Source of the DNA: Pelagovum pacificum
GTDB taxonomy: Bacteria > Pseudomonadota > Alphaproteobacteria > Rhodobacterales > Rhodobacteraceae
NCBI RefSeq assembly: GCF_016134045.1
Contig: NZ_CP065915.1
Coordinates: 1,922,001 to 1,986,000 of the forward strand
Reading direction: 5' to 3'
DNA: 64,000 bases
The notes below the pieces were generated by a model, which saw only the letters and a list, made by a program, of their open reading frames with translations, made no database searches and was not told where the DNA came from. The position numbers and the translations under genes are program-made. Below, piece after piece: positions 18,177 through 26,951 of the stretch (position 1 is its first letter; each line of letters begins with the position of its first letter).

Positions 18177-19292
18177 ATGAAAATCGCGGCCCTCATCGTG
18201 GCAGCCGGCCGAGGCCTCCGCGCCGGTGGCGGCACGCCGAAGCAGTGGCGCCCGCTTGCCGGCGCGCGAGTCATCGATCATGCCGTATCGGCCTTTCGCG
18301 CCGCCGGCATCGACGACATTCACCTCGTCCTGCATCCCGATGATACTTATGAGATTTCCGGCGTCACCATTACCCATGGCGCGGCGACTCGTGACGGTTC
18401 GGTGCGCAACGGGCTCGAGGCGATGGCGACCGATCCGCCCGACCTCGTCCTGATCCACGATGCCGCCCGGCCACTGGTTTCTTCCGCATTGATCGCCCGC
18501 GTCGTCGCCGCGCTGGAGGAGGTCGAGGCCGCCGCGCCAGCCGTGGCCGTGACGGATGCGCTATGGCGCGGCGAAAACGGGCAAGTGTCCGGAACCGAGT
18601 CCCGTGACAACCTCTGGCGGGCGCAGACTCCCCAAGGGTTCCGCTTCGATGCGATTCTCGCCGCGCACCGCGCTGCGACCGGGCCTGCGGCGGACGATGT
18701 TGCCGTCGCCCGCGCTGCAGGGCTTGCGGTCCGGATCGTCGACGGCGAGGAGGACAACCTGAAGATCACCACGCCCGGCGACTTCGCCCGGGCCGAGAAA
18801 CTGATGGAGCGACAGATGGATGTGCGCCTCGGCAACGGCTACGACGTGCACCGCTTCGGCGAGGGCGATCACGTAGTGCTTTGCGGCGTGCGCGTGCCAC
18901 ACGGCCGCGGGCTGCAGGGCCATTCCGACGCCGACGTCGGGATGCATGCGGTCACGGATGCGATCTACGGCGCGCTGGCCGAGGGAGACATCGGCCGCCA
19001 CTTCCCGCCGTCCGATCCGCAATGGAAGGGCGCGGCGAGCGAGATCTTCCTCGCCCACGCCTGCACCCTGGCGGCCGAGCGCGGCTATGCAATCTCGAAC
19101 ATCGACGTCACGCTGGTCTGCGAGCGCCCGAAGATCGGCCCGCATGCCGCTGACATGACGACGGAAATGGCTCGCATCATGCAGCTCGACCCGACCCGGG
19201 TGAGCGTCAAGGCCACCACCAGCGAGCGGCTTGGCTTCACGGGCCGCGAAGAAGGGATCGCCGCCATCGCGACGGCGACATTGATCAAATGA
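18177..19292 (+). CDS. ispDF: Bifunctional IspD/IspF, MEP isoprenoid pathway
   Basis: 371 residues fusing two enzymes. Residues 1 to about 215 are IspD, which joins CTP to methylerythritol 4-phosphate ([21 protein letters not shown]). Residues about 218-371 are IspF, the 2,4-cyclodiphosphate synthase (GNGYDVHRF with metal ligands, [34 protein letters not shown]). The fusion is typical of alphaproteobacteria. GAGGAG precedes the ATG. The first of three overlapping genes (ispDF-pgpA-pncC), divergent from dusB. Confidence 0.97.
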   Translation: MKIAALIVAAGRGLRAGGGTPKQWRPLAGARVIDHAVSAFRAAGIDDIHLVLHPDDTYEISGVTITHGAATRDGSVRNGLEAMATDPPDLVLIHDAARPLVSSALIARVVAALEEVEAAAPAVAVTDALWRGENGQVSGTESRDNLWRAQTPQGFRFDAILAAHRAATGPAADDVAVARAAGLAVRIVDGEEDNLKITTPGDFARAEKLMERQMDVRLGNGYDVHRFGEGDHVVLCGVRVPHGRGLQGHSDADVGMHAVTDAIYGALAEGDIGRHFPPSDPQWKGAASEIFLAHACTLAAERGYAISNIDVTLVCERPKIGPHAADMTTEMARIMQLDPTRVSVKATTSERLGFTGREEGIAAIATATLIK

Positions 19293-19780
19293 ACCGACTT
19301 GTCGCCACGTTCTTCTACTCCGGCCTTCTCAGCCCCGCGCCCGGCACCTGGGGCTCGCTCGCCGCGCTGCCGGTCGCGCTCGTCCTGTTCTGGATCGGCG
19401 GGCCCTGGCTGGTGCTGATCGCCATTCCTGCGCTTTTCGCGCTCGGCCTTCACGCCGCGCGGGAGGTCACGCGGGACATGGCCGACCACGATCCCGGCTT
19501 CATCGTCGTGGACGAGGCCGTCGGCCAGTGGATCGCCCTGCTGCCCGTGCTGTTCGGCGCGTGGCACACCGGGGCCAATGTCCTCGCGCTCTGGCCCGGC
19601 TGGATCGCCGCCTTCGTGCTGTTCCGGCTGTTCGACATCACCAAGCCCGGCCCCGTAGGCGCGGCTGACCGGCGCGGCGACGCGATGGGGCTGATGCTGG
19701 ACGATGTCTGGGCCGGTGTCTTCGCCGCGCTCAGCGTCGTCCTGCTTGCCGCGCTTGCCCACCTCCTGGTGATGCGATGA
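19289..19780 (+). CDS. pgpA: Phosphatidylglycerophosphatase A
   Basis: 163-residue membrane enzyme that removes phosphate from phosphatidylglycerol phosphate in phospholipid synthesis. Family features: [17 protein letters not shown] at the N-terminus, [17 protein letters not shown] in the middle, and [18 protein letters not shown] near the end, with hydrophobic helices between. Overlaps ispDF and pncC by 4 bp each (ATGA), so the three are translated together. Confidence 0.93.
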   Translation: MNRLVATFFYSGLLSPAPGTWGSLAALPVALVLFWIGGPWLVLIAIPALFALGLHAAREVTRDMADHDPGFIVVDEAVGQWIALLPVLFGAWHTGANVLALWPGWIAAFVLFRLFDITKPGPVGAADRRGDAMGLMLDDVWAGVFAALSVVLLAALAHLLVMR

Positions 19781-20241
19781 GCGCACTGCTCGACATCGCC
19801 CGCACCAAGGGCGTGATGATCGCGACGGCGGAGAGCTGCACCGGCGGGCTGATCGCAGGCCGCATCACGGATGAGCCCGGCACCTCGGATATCTTCGACC
19901 GGGGCTTCGTCACCTACTCCAACGCGGCCAAGGTCGAGATGCTGGGCATCCGTCCTAAAACGCTCGAAACGCACGGCGCCGTGTCGGAGGAGATCGCCCG
20001 CGAAATGGCGGAGGGCGCCGTCGCCCGCTCCGAAGCCTCGATCGCCGTGTCCGTCACCGGCATTGCCGGTCCCGGCAGCAGCGACACGAAGCCGGAGGGC
20101 CGCGTCTGTTTCGGCCTCGCCACACCGGCGGGCACGACGACGGAGACGGTGGAATTCGGCGCACTCGGGCGTGAGCAGGTGCGCAACGCCACCGTCACGC
20201 ACGCGCTCGAACTGATCCTGAAGGCGCTTCAGGCGCTCTGA
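19777..20241 (+). CDS. pncC: CinA C-terminal domain protein (nicotinamide mononucleotide amidohydrolase type)
   Basis: 154 residues, only the CinA C-terminal amidase domain without the N-terminal MoCF/COG1058 part. Motifs: TAESCTGGLIAGRIT, FDRGFVTYSNAAKVEMLGI, VSVTGIAGPGS. Proteins of this kind hydrolyse NMN to nicotinate mononucleotide and ammonia, recycling the NAD by-product of DNA ligase. Last gene of the ispDF-pgpA-pncC operon; its 3' end overlaps the convergent DUF2254 gene by 13 bp. Function taken from the family. Confidence 0.85.
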   Translation: MSALLDIARTKGVMIATAESCTGGLIAGRITDEPGTSDIFDRGFVTYSNAAKVEMLGIRPKTLETHGAVSEEIAREMAEGAVARSEASIAVSVTGIAGPGSSDTKPEGRVCFGLATPAGTTTETVEFGALGREQVRNATVTHALELILKALQAL

Positions 20242-21545
20242 TCCTGCTCTTCTGCCGCCTCGACGACTGAATCGTCGGCTGAGTTGGCCAGCCGCAGGCG
20301 GTCGTTGTCGAACTTCAGCCCCTGCATCGCGCGGCGGAACTCGATGATCGCCGTCTGCTTGGCCGCCGCCGACAGACCCGGATCGGGGTGACTCATCAGG
20401 CCCTTCAGGATCTTCTGCAACCGCTGCTGCACTTCGATCACCCCCGCGCCGTCCCGCGCGATGGAGCCGAAACCGTCCTCGAGCAGGTCCTCGGGCTCCA
20501 TTACCGGGACATAGAGCCGTTCGTGAACGACGTCACCGATCCGGTCCCCCTCTCCTTCGAAGTCAGACAGGATCCGCGCGATCCGGCCGATCACGTCGAT
20601 CGCGGTGCCGGGGTCGTTGATGCCCGGCGACAGCGCCTTGGAGCCGATCTCGCCCATCACGATCAGGCCGAAGCGGGGATCCTGCTCGTAGGTGCGCAGG
20701 TCCTCGACGACGACGTGGTCGCGCAACATGTCCCCGATGGAGCGCCCCTCGTCCGGGTCGCTCTCGACCTCATCGGTGCCGGTGACATAGGCCATCGTCT
20801 CGTTCATGTGCAGGAACTTGCCGGGCGGCGCGACGAGATAAATCTCGATCTCCCGCTCACGCGCCTGCGCATTCAGGGATTCCTGATACATCATGGATAC
20901 ATAGCCGGCTTTCTTCGTGCGCACCGGGACCGCGCCCTCAGGCACCTCGCGCAGCGGGTTGGCCCCGAGGCACGGTGTCTCTAGCCGCTCACGGAACTGC
21001 CGGACGGTGATCTCTTCCACCTGCCGCGTCGTATCGATCAGGCTTCCGAAGGTCTGGAGGTGCAGCGTCCAGCGGACCAGCGCATAGACGATCAGGATCA
21101 GCACGAACACCGTCATGACGAACAGCACCAGCGCCCGGTCGTCCGAATAGATCCCGATCTCGCGCAGGATGATCCCGGCCAGCGCGTAGACGTAAGCACC
21201 GATGAAGGTGGCGAGCGTGTTCTGCGTCGTCGGATCCCGCAGGATCAGCCGGTGCACGCGGGGTGTCCATTGCGAGGCGGTGTTGCGGTGCACGCTCACC
21301 ATGACGGTCAGCGCAAAGATCGTCGCGGCAAGCATGGCGTTGGCGATGATGTCGAGCAGCCGGTCCGCCGCCTGACCGCCGACGAACGCAGACAGCTCGT
21401 CCGGGATCAGCGGCGAGATCAGCTGAGTCAGCCCGATCGCCAGCAGCGCGAGCGCGCCCATAAGCAGGACGCGCACCCACAAGGTGCGCCAGTAATCCAC
21501 GGCCTTGCGCCAGATCGTCTCCGGCAGTGCTTTCCACTGACCCAT
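20229..21545 (-). CDS. DUF2254 family membrane protein
   Basis: 438 residues from ATG 21545, supported by AAGGAAGGG 6-14 nt upstream; the reading frame continues upstream only as a shadow of the divergent gene. Four membrane segments lie in the first 180 residues (about 22-45, 68-90, 112-135, 143-165); the remainder is a soluble domain with LSPGINDPGTAIDVI-like family motif. DUF2254 proteins are conserved in many bacteria but uncharacterised. Divergent from the DMGDH-like gene 126 bp away, convergent with pncC. Confidence 0.82.
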   Translation of the reverse strand: MGQWKALPETIWRKAVDYWRTLWVRVLLMGALALLAIGLTQLISPLIPDELSAFVGGQAADRLLDIIANAMLAATIFALTVMVSVHRNTASQWTPRVHRLILRDPTTQNTLATFIGAYVYALAGIILREIGIYSDDRALVLFVMTVFVLILIVYALVRWTLHLQTFGSLIDTTRQVEEITVRQFRERLETPCLGANPLREVPEGAVPVRTKKAGYVSMMYQESLNAQAREREIEIYLVAPPGKFLHMNETMAYVTGTDEVESDPDEGRSIGDMLRDHVVVEDLRTYEQDPRFGLIVMGEIGSKALSPGINDPGTAIDVIGRIARILSDFEGEGDRIGDVVHERLYVPVMEPEDLLEDGFGSIARDGAGVIEVQQRLQKILKGLMSHPDPGLSAAAKQTAIIEFRRAMQGLKFDNDRLRLANSADDSVVEAAEEQDQSA

Positions 21546-21671
21546 CAGGTCCCTTCCTTCCGTGACCCCGGCGCGGCGTGTCGCGCGCGGGGGGCGATTC
21601 TGTCGCTCCATGGCATTTTCTCTGCCGGGCGCTCGTCTTAACGTGCGCCGAAGCAGAGGGAGATCAAACCC

Positions 21672-24074
21672 ATGAAGACCACAACCCGCGTCGCTGTCAT
21701 CGGGGGTGGCGTCGTCGGCTGCTCCGTCCTCTACCACCTCACGAAGCTCGGCTGGTCCGACGTGATGCTCATCGAACGCTCGGAGCTCACGTCCGGCTCC
21801 ACCTGGCACGCGGCGGGCGGGTTTCACACTCTGAACGGCGATACCAACATGGCCGCGCTTCAGGGCTATACGATCCGCCTGTACCGCGAACTGGAGGAGA
21901 TCACGGGGCTGTCCTGCGGGTTGCACCATGTCGGGGGCATCACGCTCGCCGACAACCGGGACCGGTTCGACATGCTGGTCGCCGAGCGGGCGAAGCACCG
22001 CTACATGGGGCTGGAGACGAACATCCTAGGCCCGTCGGAGATCCGGGACTACGCGCCGCACATCAACCTCGATGGGATCGTCGGCGCGCTGTGGGATCCG
22101 CTGGACGGGCACCTCGACCCGTCGGGCACGACCCATGCCTACGCCAAGGCGGCGCGGATGGGCGGTGCGGAAATCGTGTTGCACAACAAGGTTCTGGAGC
22201 TCAATCCTCGCGCAGACGGGTCATGGGACGTGTTGACCGAACAGGGCACGATCCATGCCGAGCACGTGGTGAACGCCGCCGGTCTCTGGGCGCGGGAAGT
22301 GGCGGCGATGGCGGGCACCTACGCGCCGCTGCACCCGATGGAGCACCAGTACCTCGTCACCGAGGACATCCCCGAGATCTACGAGGCGGAGGGTGAGCAC
22401 CCCCACGTGATGGACCCGGGCGGCGAAAGCTACCTGCGGCAGGAGGGGCGCGGCCTCTGCATCGGCTTCTACGAGAAGCCCTGCAGGCCGTGGGGCGTCG
22501 GGGGCACGCCATGGACCTTCGGGCACGAATTGCTGCCGAACGACTTCGACAAGATCGAGGAGTCCGTCGCTTTCGCCTACCAGCGGTTCCCGCTGCTCGA
22601 GAAGGCCGGCGTCAAGACGGTGATCCACGGCCCCTTCACTTTCGCGCCCGACGGCAACCCGCTTGTCGGACCGGTGCCGGGGCTGCGGAATTTCTGGAGC
22701 GCCTGCGGCGTCATGGCCGGCTTCAGCCAGGGTGGCGGCGTCGGCCTCGTCCTCGCGCAGTGGATGGTCGAGGGCGAGCCGGAACGCGATGTCACCGCGC
22801 TCGACGTCGCCCGTTACGGCAGCTGGATCACCCGCGGCTACACGCTGCCCAAGGTGATCGAGAACTACCAGAACCGCTTCTCCGTCTCCTACCCGAACGA
22901 GGAACTGCCCGCCGCGCGGCCGCATCGCACGACACCGATGTACGACATCTTCACCGACCTTGGCGCGGTCTGGGGCCATCAGTTCGGGCTCGAGGTGGTG
23001 AACTACTTTGCCCAAGGCGATGAGCCAACGTACGAGACCCCGTCCTTCCGCCGCTCCAACGCCTTCGAGGCCACCGCGCGCGAGGTGAAAGCCGTGCGCG
23101 AGGGCGTCGGCATCAACGAGGTGCACAACTTCGGCAAGTTCTCCGTTACCGGACCGGACGCGCGCGCATGGCTCGACCGGGTTATGGCCGGCCGCATCCC
23201 TGCGCCGGGCCGGATGAGCCTGACACCGATGCTGTCCGGCAGCGGTCGCCTGATGGGGGATTTCACGGTCAGCTGCCTCTCCGAGACCGAATTCCGACTG
23301 ACAGCCTCCTACGGGGCGCAGGCGATCCACCAGCGCTGGTTCGAGCGGCATCTCGACGGCGACGTCACCGTGCGCAACATTTCCGATAGCGTGAACGGCT
23401 TCCAGATCGCGGGACCGAAGGCGACCGAGCTGCTGCAAGCGGTGACGACCGATCCGGTCGACCTGCGGTTTCTCGATGTGCGGCCGATGATCGTCGGACA
23501 GGTGTCCTGTCTCGTCCAACGGGTCAGCTACACCGGCGACCTCGGCTACGAGATCTATTGCGACCCGATGGACCAGCGGCAACTCTGGTCAACCCTGTGG
23601 GACGCCGGCCAGCCGATGGGCCTGACGCCGTTCGGGATGCGGGCGATGATGTCGCTGCGGCTCGACCGGCACTTCGGCTCGTGGCTGCGGGAATTCTCGC
23701 CGGACTACACGGCGGCGGAAACCGGGATCGACCGCTTCATCTCCTGGAAGAAGAACGCCGATTTCATCGGGCGCGCGGCTGCGGAGGCAGAGCGGACAAG
23801 CCCCCCTGCCCGCGTCCTCGCGACCTTCGAGGTGGACGCCGACGACGCCGACGTCGTGGCGTACGAGCCGATCTTCCTCGACGGGTCGGTCGTGGGGTTC
23901 TGCACGTCGGGCGGCTACTCGCACTGGACAGGCCGATCGATGGCCTTCGGCTTCGTGCCGCGCGACCGCGCGACGGAGGGGCTGGAAGCGGAGATCGAGA
24001 TCCTCGGCTCCATGCGCAAGGCGCGGCTCGTGACCGCGCTGGCGTTCGATCCAGAGGGGGAGCGCTACAAGTGA
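21672..24074 (+). CDS. FAD-dependent dimethylglycine/sarcosine dehydrogenase-like protein with GcvT domain
   Basis: 800 residues. The N-terminal DAO-type FAD domain has VIGGGVVGCS at 9-18 and GSTWHAAGG with His46, the position that holds covalent FAD in dimethylglycine and sarcosine dehydrogenases. The C-terminal 380 residues are a GcvT folate-binding domain plus barrel (GKFSVTGPDA, SYTGDLGYEIYCDP, WSTLWDAGQPMGLTPFGMRAM), which would pass the formaldehyde unit to tetrahydrofolate. Role in demethylation of glycine-betaine derivatives is inferred; substrate could be dimethylglycine, sarcosine or a related N-methyl compound. GTGA overlap with the next gene. Confidence 0.85.
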   Translation: MKTTTRVAVIGGGVVGCSVLYHLTKLGWSDVMLIERSELTSGSTWHAAGGFHTLNGDTNMAALQGYTIRLYRELEEITGLSCGLHHVGGITLADNRDRFDMLVAERAKHRYMGLETNILGPSEIRDYAPHINLDGIVGALWDPLDGHLDPSGTTHAYAKAARMGGAEIVLHNKVLELNPRADGSWDVLTEQGTIHAEHVVNAAGLWAREVAAMAGTYAPLHPMEHQYLVTEDIPEIYEAEGEHPHVMDPGGESYLRQEGRGLCIGFYEKPCRPWGVGGTPWTFGHELLPNDFDKIEESVAFAYQRFPLLEKAGVKTVIHGPFTFAPDGNPLVGPVPGLRNFWSACGVMAGFSQGGGVGLVLAQWMVEGEPERDVTALDVARYGSWITRGYTLPKVIENYQNRFSVSYPNEELPAARPHRTTPMYDIFTDLGAVWGHQFGLEVVNYFAQGDEPTYETPSFRRSNAFEATAREVKAVREGVGINEVHNFGKFSVTGPDARAWLDRVMAGRIPAPGRMSLTPMLSGSGRLMGDFTVSCLSETEFRLTASYGAQAIHQRWFERHLDGDVTVRNISDSVNGFQIAGPKATELLQAVTTDPVDLRFLDVRPMIVGQVSCLVQRVSYTGDLGYEIYCDPMDQRQLWSTLWDAGQPMGLTPFGMRAMMSLRLDRHFGSWLREFSPDYTAAETGIDRFISWKKNADFIGRAAAEAERTSPPARVLATFEVDADDADVVAYEPIFLDGSVVGFCTSGGYSHWTGRSMAFGFVPRDRATEGLEAEIEILGSMRKARLVTALAFDPEGERYK

Positions 24075-24649
24075 TCCTCATCCCTGCCGCTGGCGCGTCC
24101 CGCCGGATGGGCGGAGACGACAAGCTGCTGCGCGAGATCGGCGGCGAGCCGATCCTCGTGCGGCAGGTTCGGCGGGCGCTTGCGACGGGGTCACCGGTGG
24201 TCGTCACCCTGCCCCCGGACCGTCACTCGCGGCTCACTGCGCTCGAGGGTCTGCCGGTCGTGGCGCTGATCGTCGAAGATGCGCGCGAAGGCATGGCCGC
24301 CTCGCTCCGCGCCGGGGCGGCGGAGGCGTTGCGGACCGGGGCCGAGAGCCTCACGGTTCTCCTGCCCGACATGCCCGACATCGAAACAGGCGACATCGCG
24401 CAGGTCATGGCGGCCGAGGGACGGATCGTGCGGGCGACGGCCGAGGACGGCACGCCGGGTCATCCGACCCGCTTCGCCGCGGAGTTGCTGGCGGAGTTCG
24501 CCGCGCTCGAAGGTGACACGGGCGCGGCCCCGGTGATCCGTGCGCACCGGGACGATCTGGTGCTGGTTCCGCTAAAAGGCCAACGGGCGTGCCGAGACCT
24601 CGACACGCCCGCTGACTGGGCTGCATATTCCGAAAATTCAGACGATTAG
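24071..24649 (+). CDS. MobA/MocA-like nucleotidyltransferase
   Basis: 192 residues with GTG start overlapping the previous stop. Nucleotidyltransferase fold: PAAGASRRMGGDDKLL is the NTP-binding loop and VLLPDMPDI the metal-binding motif. Closest by pattern to MocA/molybdenum-cofactor cytidylyltransferase, which maturates xanthine dehydrogenase or CO dehydrogenase type enzymes, or to small NTP transferases of unknown substrate. No molybdoenzyme gene is in view. Coupling to the DMGDH-like gene is clear, its meaning is not. Confidence 0.7.
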   Translation: MILIPAAGASRRMGGDDKLLREIGGEPILVRQVRRALATGSPVVVTLPPDRHSRLTALEGLPVVALIVEDAREGMAASLRAGAAEALRTGAESLTVLLPDMPDIETGDIAQVMAAEGRIVRATAEDGTPGHPTRFAAELLAEFAALEGDTGAAPVIRAHRDDLVLVPLKGQRACRDLDTPADWAAYSENSDD

Positions 24650-24658
24650 CTGGCGCTC

Positions 24659-25267
24659 TTAACGCGCCGGGACGACCACGCGGCGGGCGGCTTCGAACCC
24701 CTGGCCCAGCTCGACCAGCGCCGGAAACAGGGCGAGCAGCGCGTCGCGGCAGGCGGCCTCGACACCGCGCGGTTCCGCGGCGGCGGGCTGAAAGCTCTCG
24801 GTCCAGGCACCGTTCGACAGGACCACTTCGTGCTTGTCGAAGAGGATGTGATGGTAGGTCACCTCGGCAACGTCCGCCCGCTCGATCCCGTCGAGGAACG
24901 TCAGGTGGCGCGCTTCGATCAGCACCTCGCTGTCACCGAACATCTCGAGCGCGACATCACCGGACAGAAGGACCCGGTGGAACGGCGCGAGGATCAGGTC
25001 GTTCTCGGGCAGGTTGTGACCGAGCGCCCCGGCGCGGACGATGACGGGCCGCTCCTCGGCGCAGGTCACGGCGACCGTCGCGGTGCCGGTCCAGCGGACG
25101 ACTTGGAGGCCGCTGTCACGCGTGAAGACCCGGTCGCCCGCCGAAAGCTCTTCGATGCGGACTTCGCCACGCGGCGTCGCGATGTAGGTGCCGCCGGCAA
25201 AGGACATCTGCCCATGGGTCGGCGCGACGCGGAGATCGGTAGAGAAGTCGGCGAAATGGGCGGTCAT
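24659..25267 (-). CDS. Hint-domain protein, short form with Ser at the Cys1 position
   Basis: 202 residues, almost only a Hint_2-type domain (residues about 22-165). I start at ATG 25267. Compared with the two neighbouring Hint genes, the region IATPRGE...LSAGDRVFTRDSGLQVVRW, the FHRVL block, and FDKHEVVLSNGAWTESFQP are all kept, but the CFTPGT start of the domain is SFAGGT: the splicing/cleavage nucleophile Cys is Ser22. Hint domains of this class are widespread in Rhodobacterales exoproteins, function unknown. Whether Ser can support self-cleavage here is open. No signal peptide. Confidence 0.75.
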   Translation of the reverse strand: MTAHFADFSTDLRVAPTHGQMSFAGGTYIATPRGEVRIEELSAGDRVFTRDSGLQVVRWTGTATVAVTCAEERPVIVRAGALGHNLPENDLILAPFHRVLLSGDVALEMFGDSEVLIEARHLTFLDGIERADVAEVTYHHILFDKHEVVLSNGAWTESFQPAAAEPRGVEAACRDALLALFPALVELGQGFEAARRVVVPAR

Positions 25268-25405
25268 CGGGGTCAGTCCTGTTCCGGTCACGGGCCTGCC
25301 ACAGCCTGTCGTTTCAAGCACTTACAGCCATCCTTGGCAGTGGATCGGCCGTGCCCCCGGTCGATATCGTCACCTTCGGCCCCAGTTCCCTCCGGTGATG
25401 GTGAG

Positions 25406-25435
25406 AATATGGCTCAAATCGGACAGGCTTGCCAA
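25406..25435 (-). promoter_or_regulatory. Possible promoter of the short Hint gene
   Basis: On the minus strand TTGGCA (plus 25430-25435), 18-nt spacer, CATATT (plus 25406-25411), about 140 bp before the start. Moderate consensus match; the rest of the 309-bp gap between the two Hint genes shows nothing else I can support. Confidence 0.3.
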
Positions 25436-25576
25436 GTTTTGCCGTAATCCGTGCGCTACGGGCGTCCAGTATCCATCATTCGTCGGATATTGTTCCCTAG
25501 TCCGATAGCAATCAGCCGAAATGGGGCGCGGCAATCGAGGCGGCATGCCCCAATTCCCGCCCCATTTACGCTCGAA

Positions 25577-26665
25577 TCATTGGGCGAGCAGTCGCGTCTC
25601 GTGCCGCTTCAGCGACTTGCGCGCCGCGTGGAACGTGCGATCCGCCGACTGATGCTGCAGATCGGGAAAGAGCAGCGCCAGTTCCTCGCGCTGGTCCTCC
25701 TCCAGCCCGCGCAGGTTCCGCTCGCTCGGCTGGAAGCTCTCGGTCCATGCGCCGTTGGAGAGGATCACCTCGTGCTGGTCGAACATCAGGTGGATGTAGC
25801 TGATCCCCGGCGCCATGATCCGCTCGATCCCGGCGCGTCCGACAAGGTGATTGGCCGCGGCGAGCACTTCGCTCTCCTCGAACAGCAGCGCCGCACGCGG
25901 GCCGGTCAGCAGGATGCGGTGTGCGGGCGAGACGACGAGGTCGCGCTCCGGATTGTTGCCCGGCAGGCTGCCGGCCCGGATACGGACCGGCCGCAGCTTC
26001 GGATCGGCCATCAGCTCTTCCGCGGTCAGATCGCGGCGGCCGACCCACCGCAGCTCCTGGATACCGTTGTCGCGGGTGAAGATGCGATCGCCGGCCACCA
26101 GCGTCTCGACCGGGCGCTCGCCGAGCGGTGTGGCGATCAGCGTGCCGGGGGTGAAACAGATGATCGAAATATCCTCGTCCTTCGAGGCATTGATCTTCAC
26201 GTCATTGCCAAGCGGCGTGTAGTCGAGGTCCCCGGTCGTGATGGAGCTGATCTGGCCCGCGAAGGAGCAATCCTCGAGCACGAGGAAGTTGCGCACATCC
26301 CCGCCCCCGACGGGAGTCGCCTTGATGAAGGCGAACTCGCTGCGAAACTCGTTCCCCTCGAGCGTGACGTCGCCATCGGGGCTCGTGATCCGGAGCGTAT
26401 TGTCCGTGCTGAAGCTCTCCGGCGTGATGACGTCGATGGTGTATCTGACGCCGTCGATCTCGAGAATGCCACCATCGGCCCAGGTGTCGTTCAGCTCCTT
26501 CACCGTGGCGCCGTTGTCGTCGTCGCCTGTGTAGGTCGCGTTGTCGACCACACCGAGGATCTGGTCGGACCCGCCCTTGGTATAGGTCGTGTATTCGTCG
26601 ATCGAGGACAGCTCGATCAGGTCGGGCAGCTTCGGAACATGGCCCTTGTCGTGAAAGAACGTCAT
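25577..26665 (-). CDS. Hint-domain protein with novel N-terminal domain
   Basis: 362 residues from ATG 26665 (GGGGGTCC upstream; start MTFF parallels the MTFY start of the next gene). Residues 1-165 are an acidic, beta-rich domain I do not recognise. Cys170 opens the Hint_2 domain (CFTPGTLIATPLGE), with AGDRIFTRDNGIQELRW, SPAHRILL and FDQHEVILSNGAWTESFQP. The C-terminal tail ARKSLKRHETRLLAQ matches the tail of the RTX protein upstream. No Sec signal, so a type I exported or membrane-attached exoprotein is plausible. Function unknown. Confidence 0.78.
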   Translation of the reverse strand: MTFFHDKGHVPKLPDLIELSSIDEYTTYTKGGSDQILGVVDNATYTGDDDNGATVKELNDTWADGGILEIDGVRYTIDVITPESFSTDNTLRITSPDGDVTLEGNEFRSEFAFIKATPVGGGDVRNFLVLEDCSFAGQISSITTGDLDYTPLGNDVKINASKDEDISIICFTPGTLIATPLGERPVETLVAGDRIFTRDNGIQELRWVGRRDLTAEELMADPKLRPVRIRAGSLPGNNPERDLVVSPAHRILLTGPRAALLFEESEVLAAANHLVGRAGIERIMAPGISYIHLMFDQHEVILSNGAWTESFQPSERNLRGLEEDQREELALLFPDLQHQSADRTFHAARKSLKRHETRLLAQ

Positions 26666-26852
26666 TTGCAGGACCCCCATCCATGCAGCAGCAATATCCG
26701 GGATCATGCCATGCCGCAGGTGCGAAGGGATGCGAAATATTCGTGATCTGAGGGGCTTGGCGAGCCGCGATCACACCTGCCGGCGAATTAAAGCAGGCCG
26801 CCTGCCCCGTGCCCGTTTCAGCGACGATTTGTTAACCGGCCCCTGAAATGCA

Positions 26853-26886
26853 GAAACGGGAGATGTCCCCACACATCTCCCGTTTC
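26853..26886 (-). terminator. Strong hairpin after the RTX/Hint gene
   Basis: 14-bp perfect stem GAAACGGGAGATGT (26853-26866) / ACATCTCCCGTTTC (26873-26886) with a 6-nt loop, 66 bp after the RTX stop codon. The U-tract is weak, so it may be a terminator or an mRNA 3' stabiliser. Confidence 0.75.
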
Positions 26887-26951
26887 CGGTCCCGAGGAGT
26901 GCGCTGAAGGCGCTACCCCGGGTCAGGCTGCATTGCTGTTGCCCTGGCGGA

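Noticed and set aside
20229-21998. 589-residue reading of the DUF2254 gene
   Set aside because: The first 151 residues are antisense to the DMGDH-like gene and of shadow type; the start with the AAGGAAGGG ribosome site at 21545 is far better.
24618-24645. CCGAAAATTCAG at the end of the MobA-like gene as palindrome copy
   Set aside because: Lies in coding sequence and is not symmetrical.
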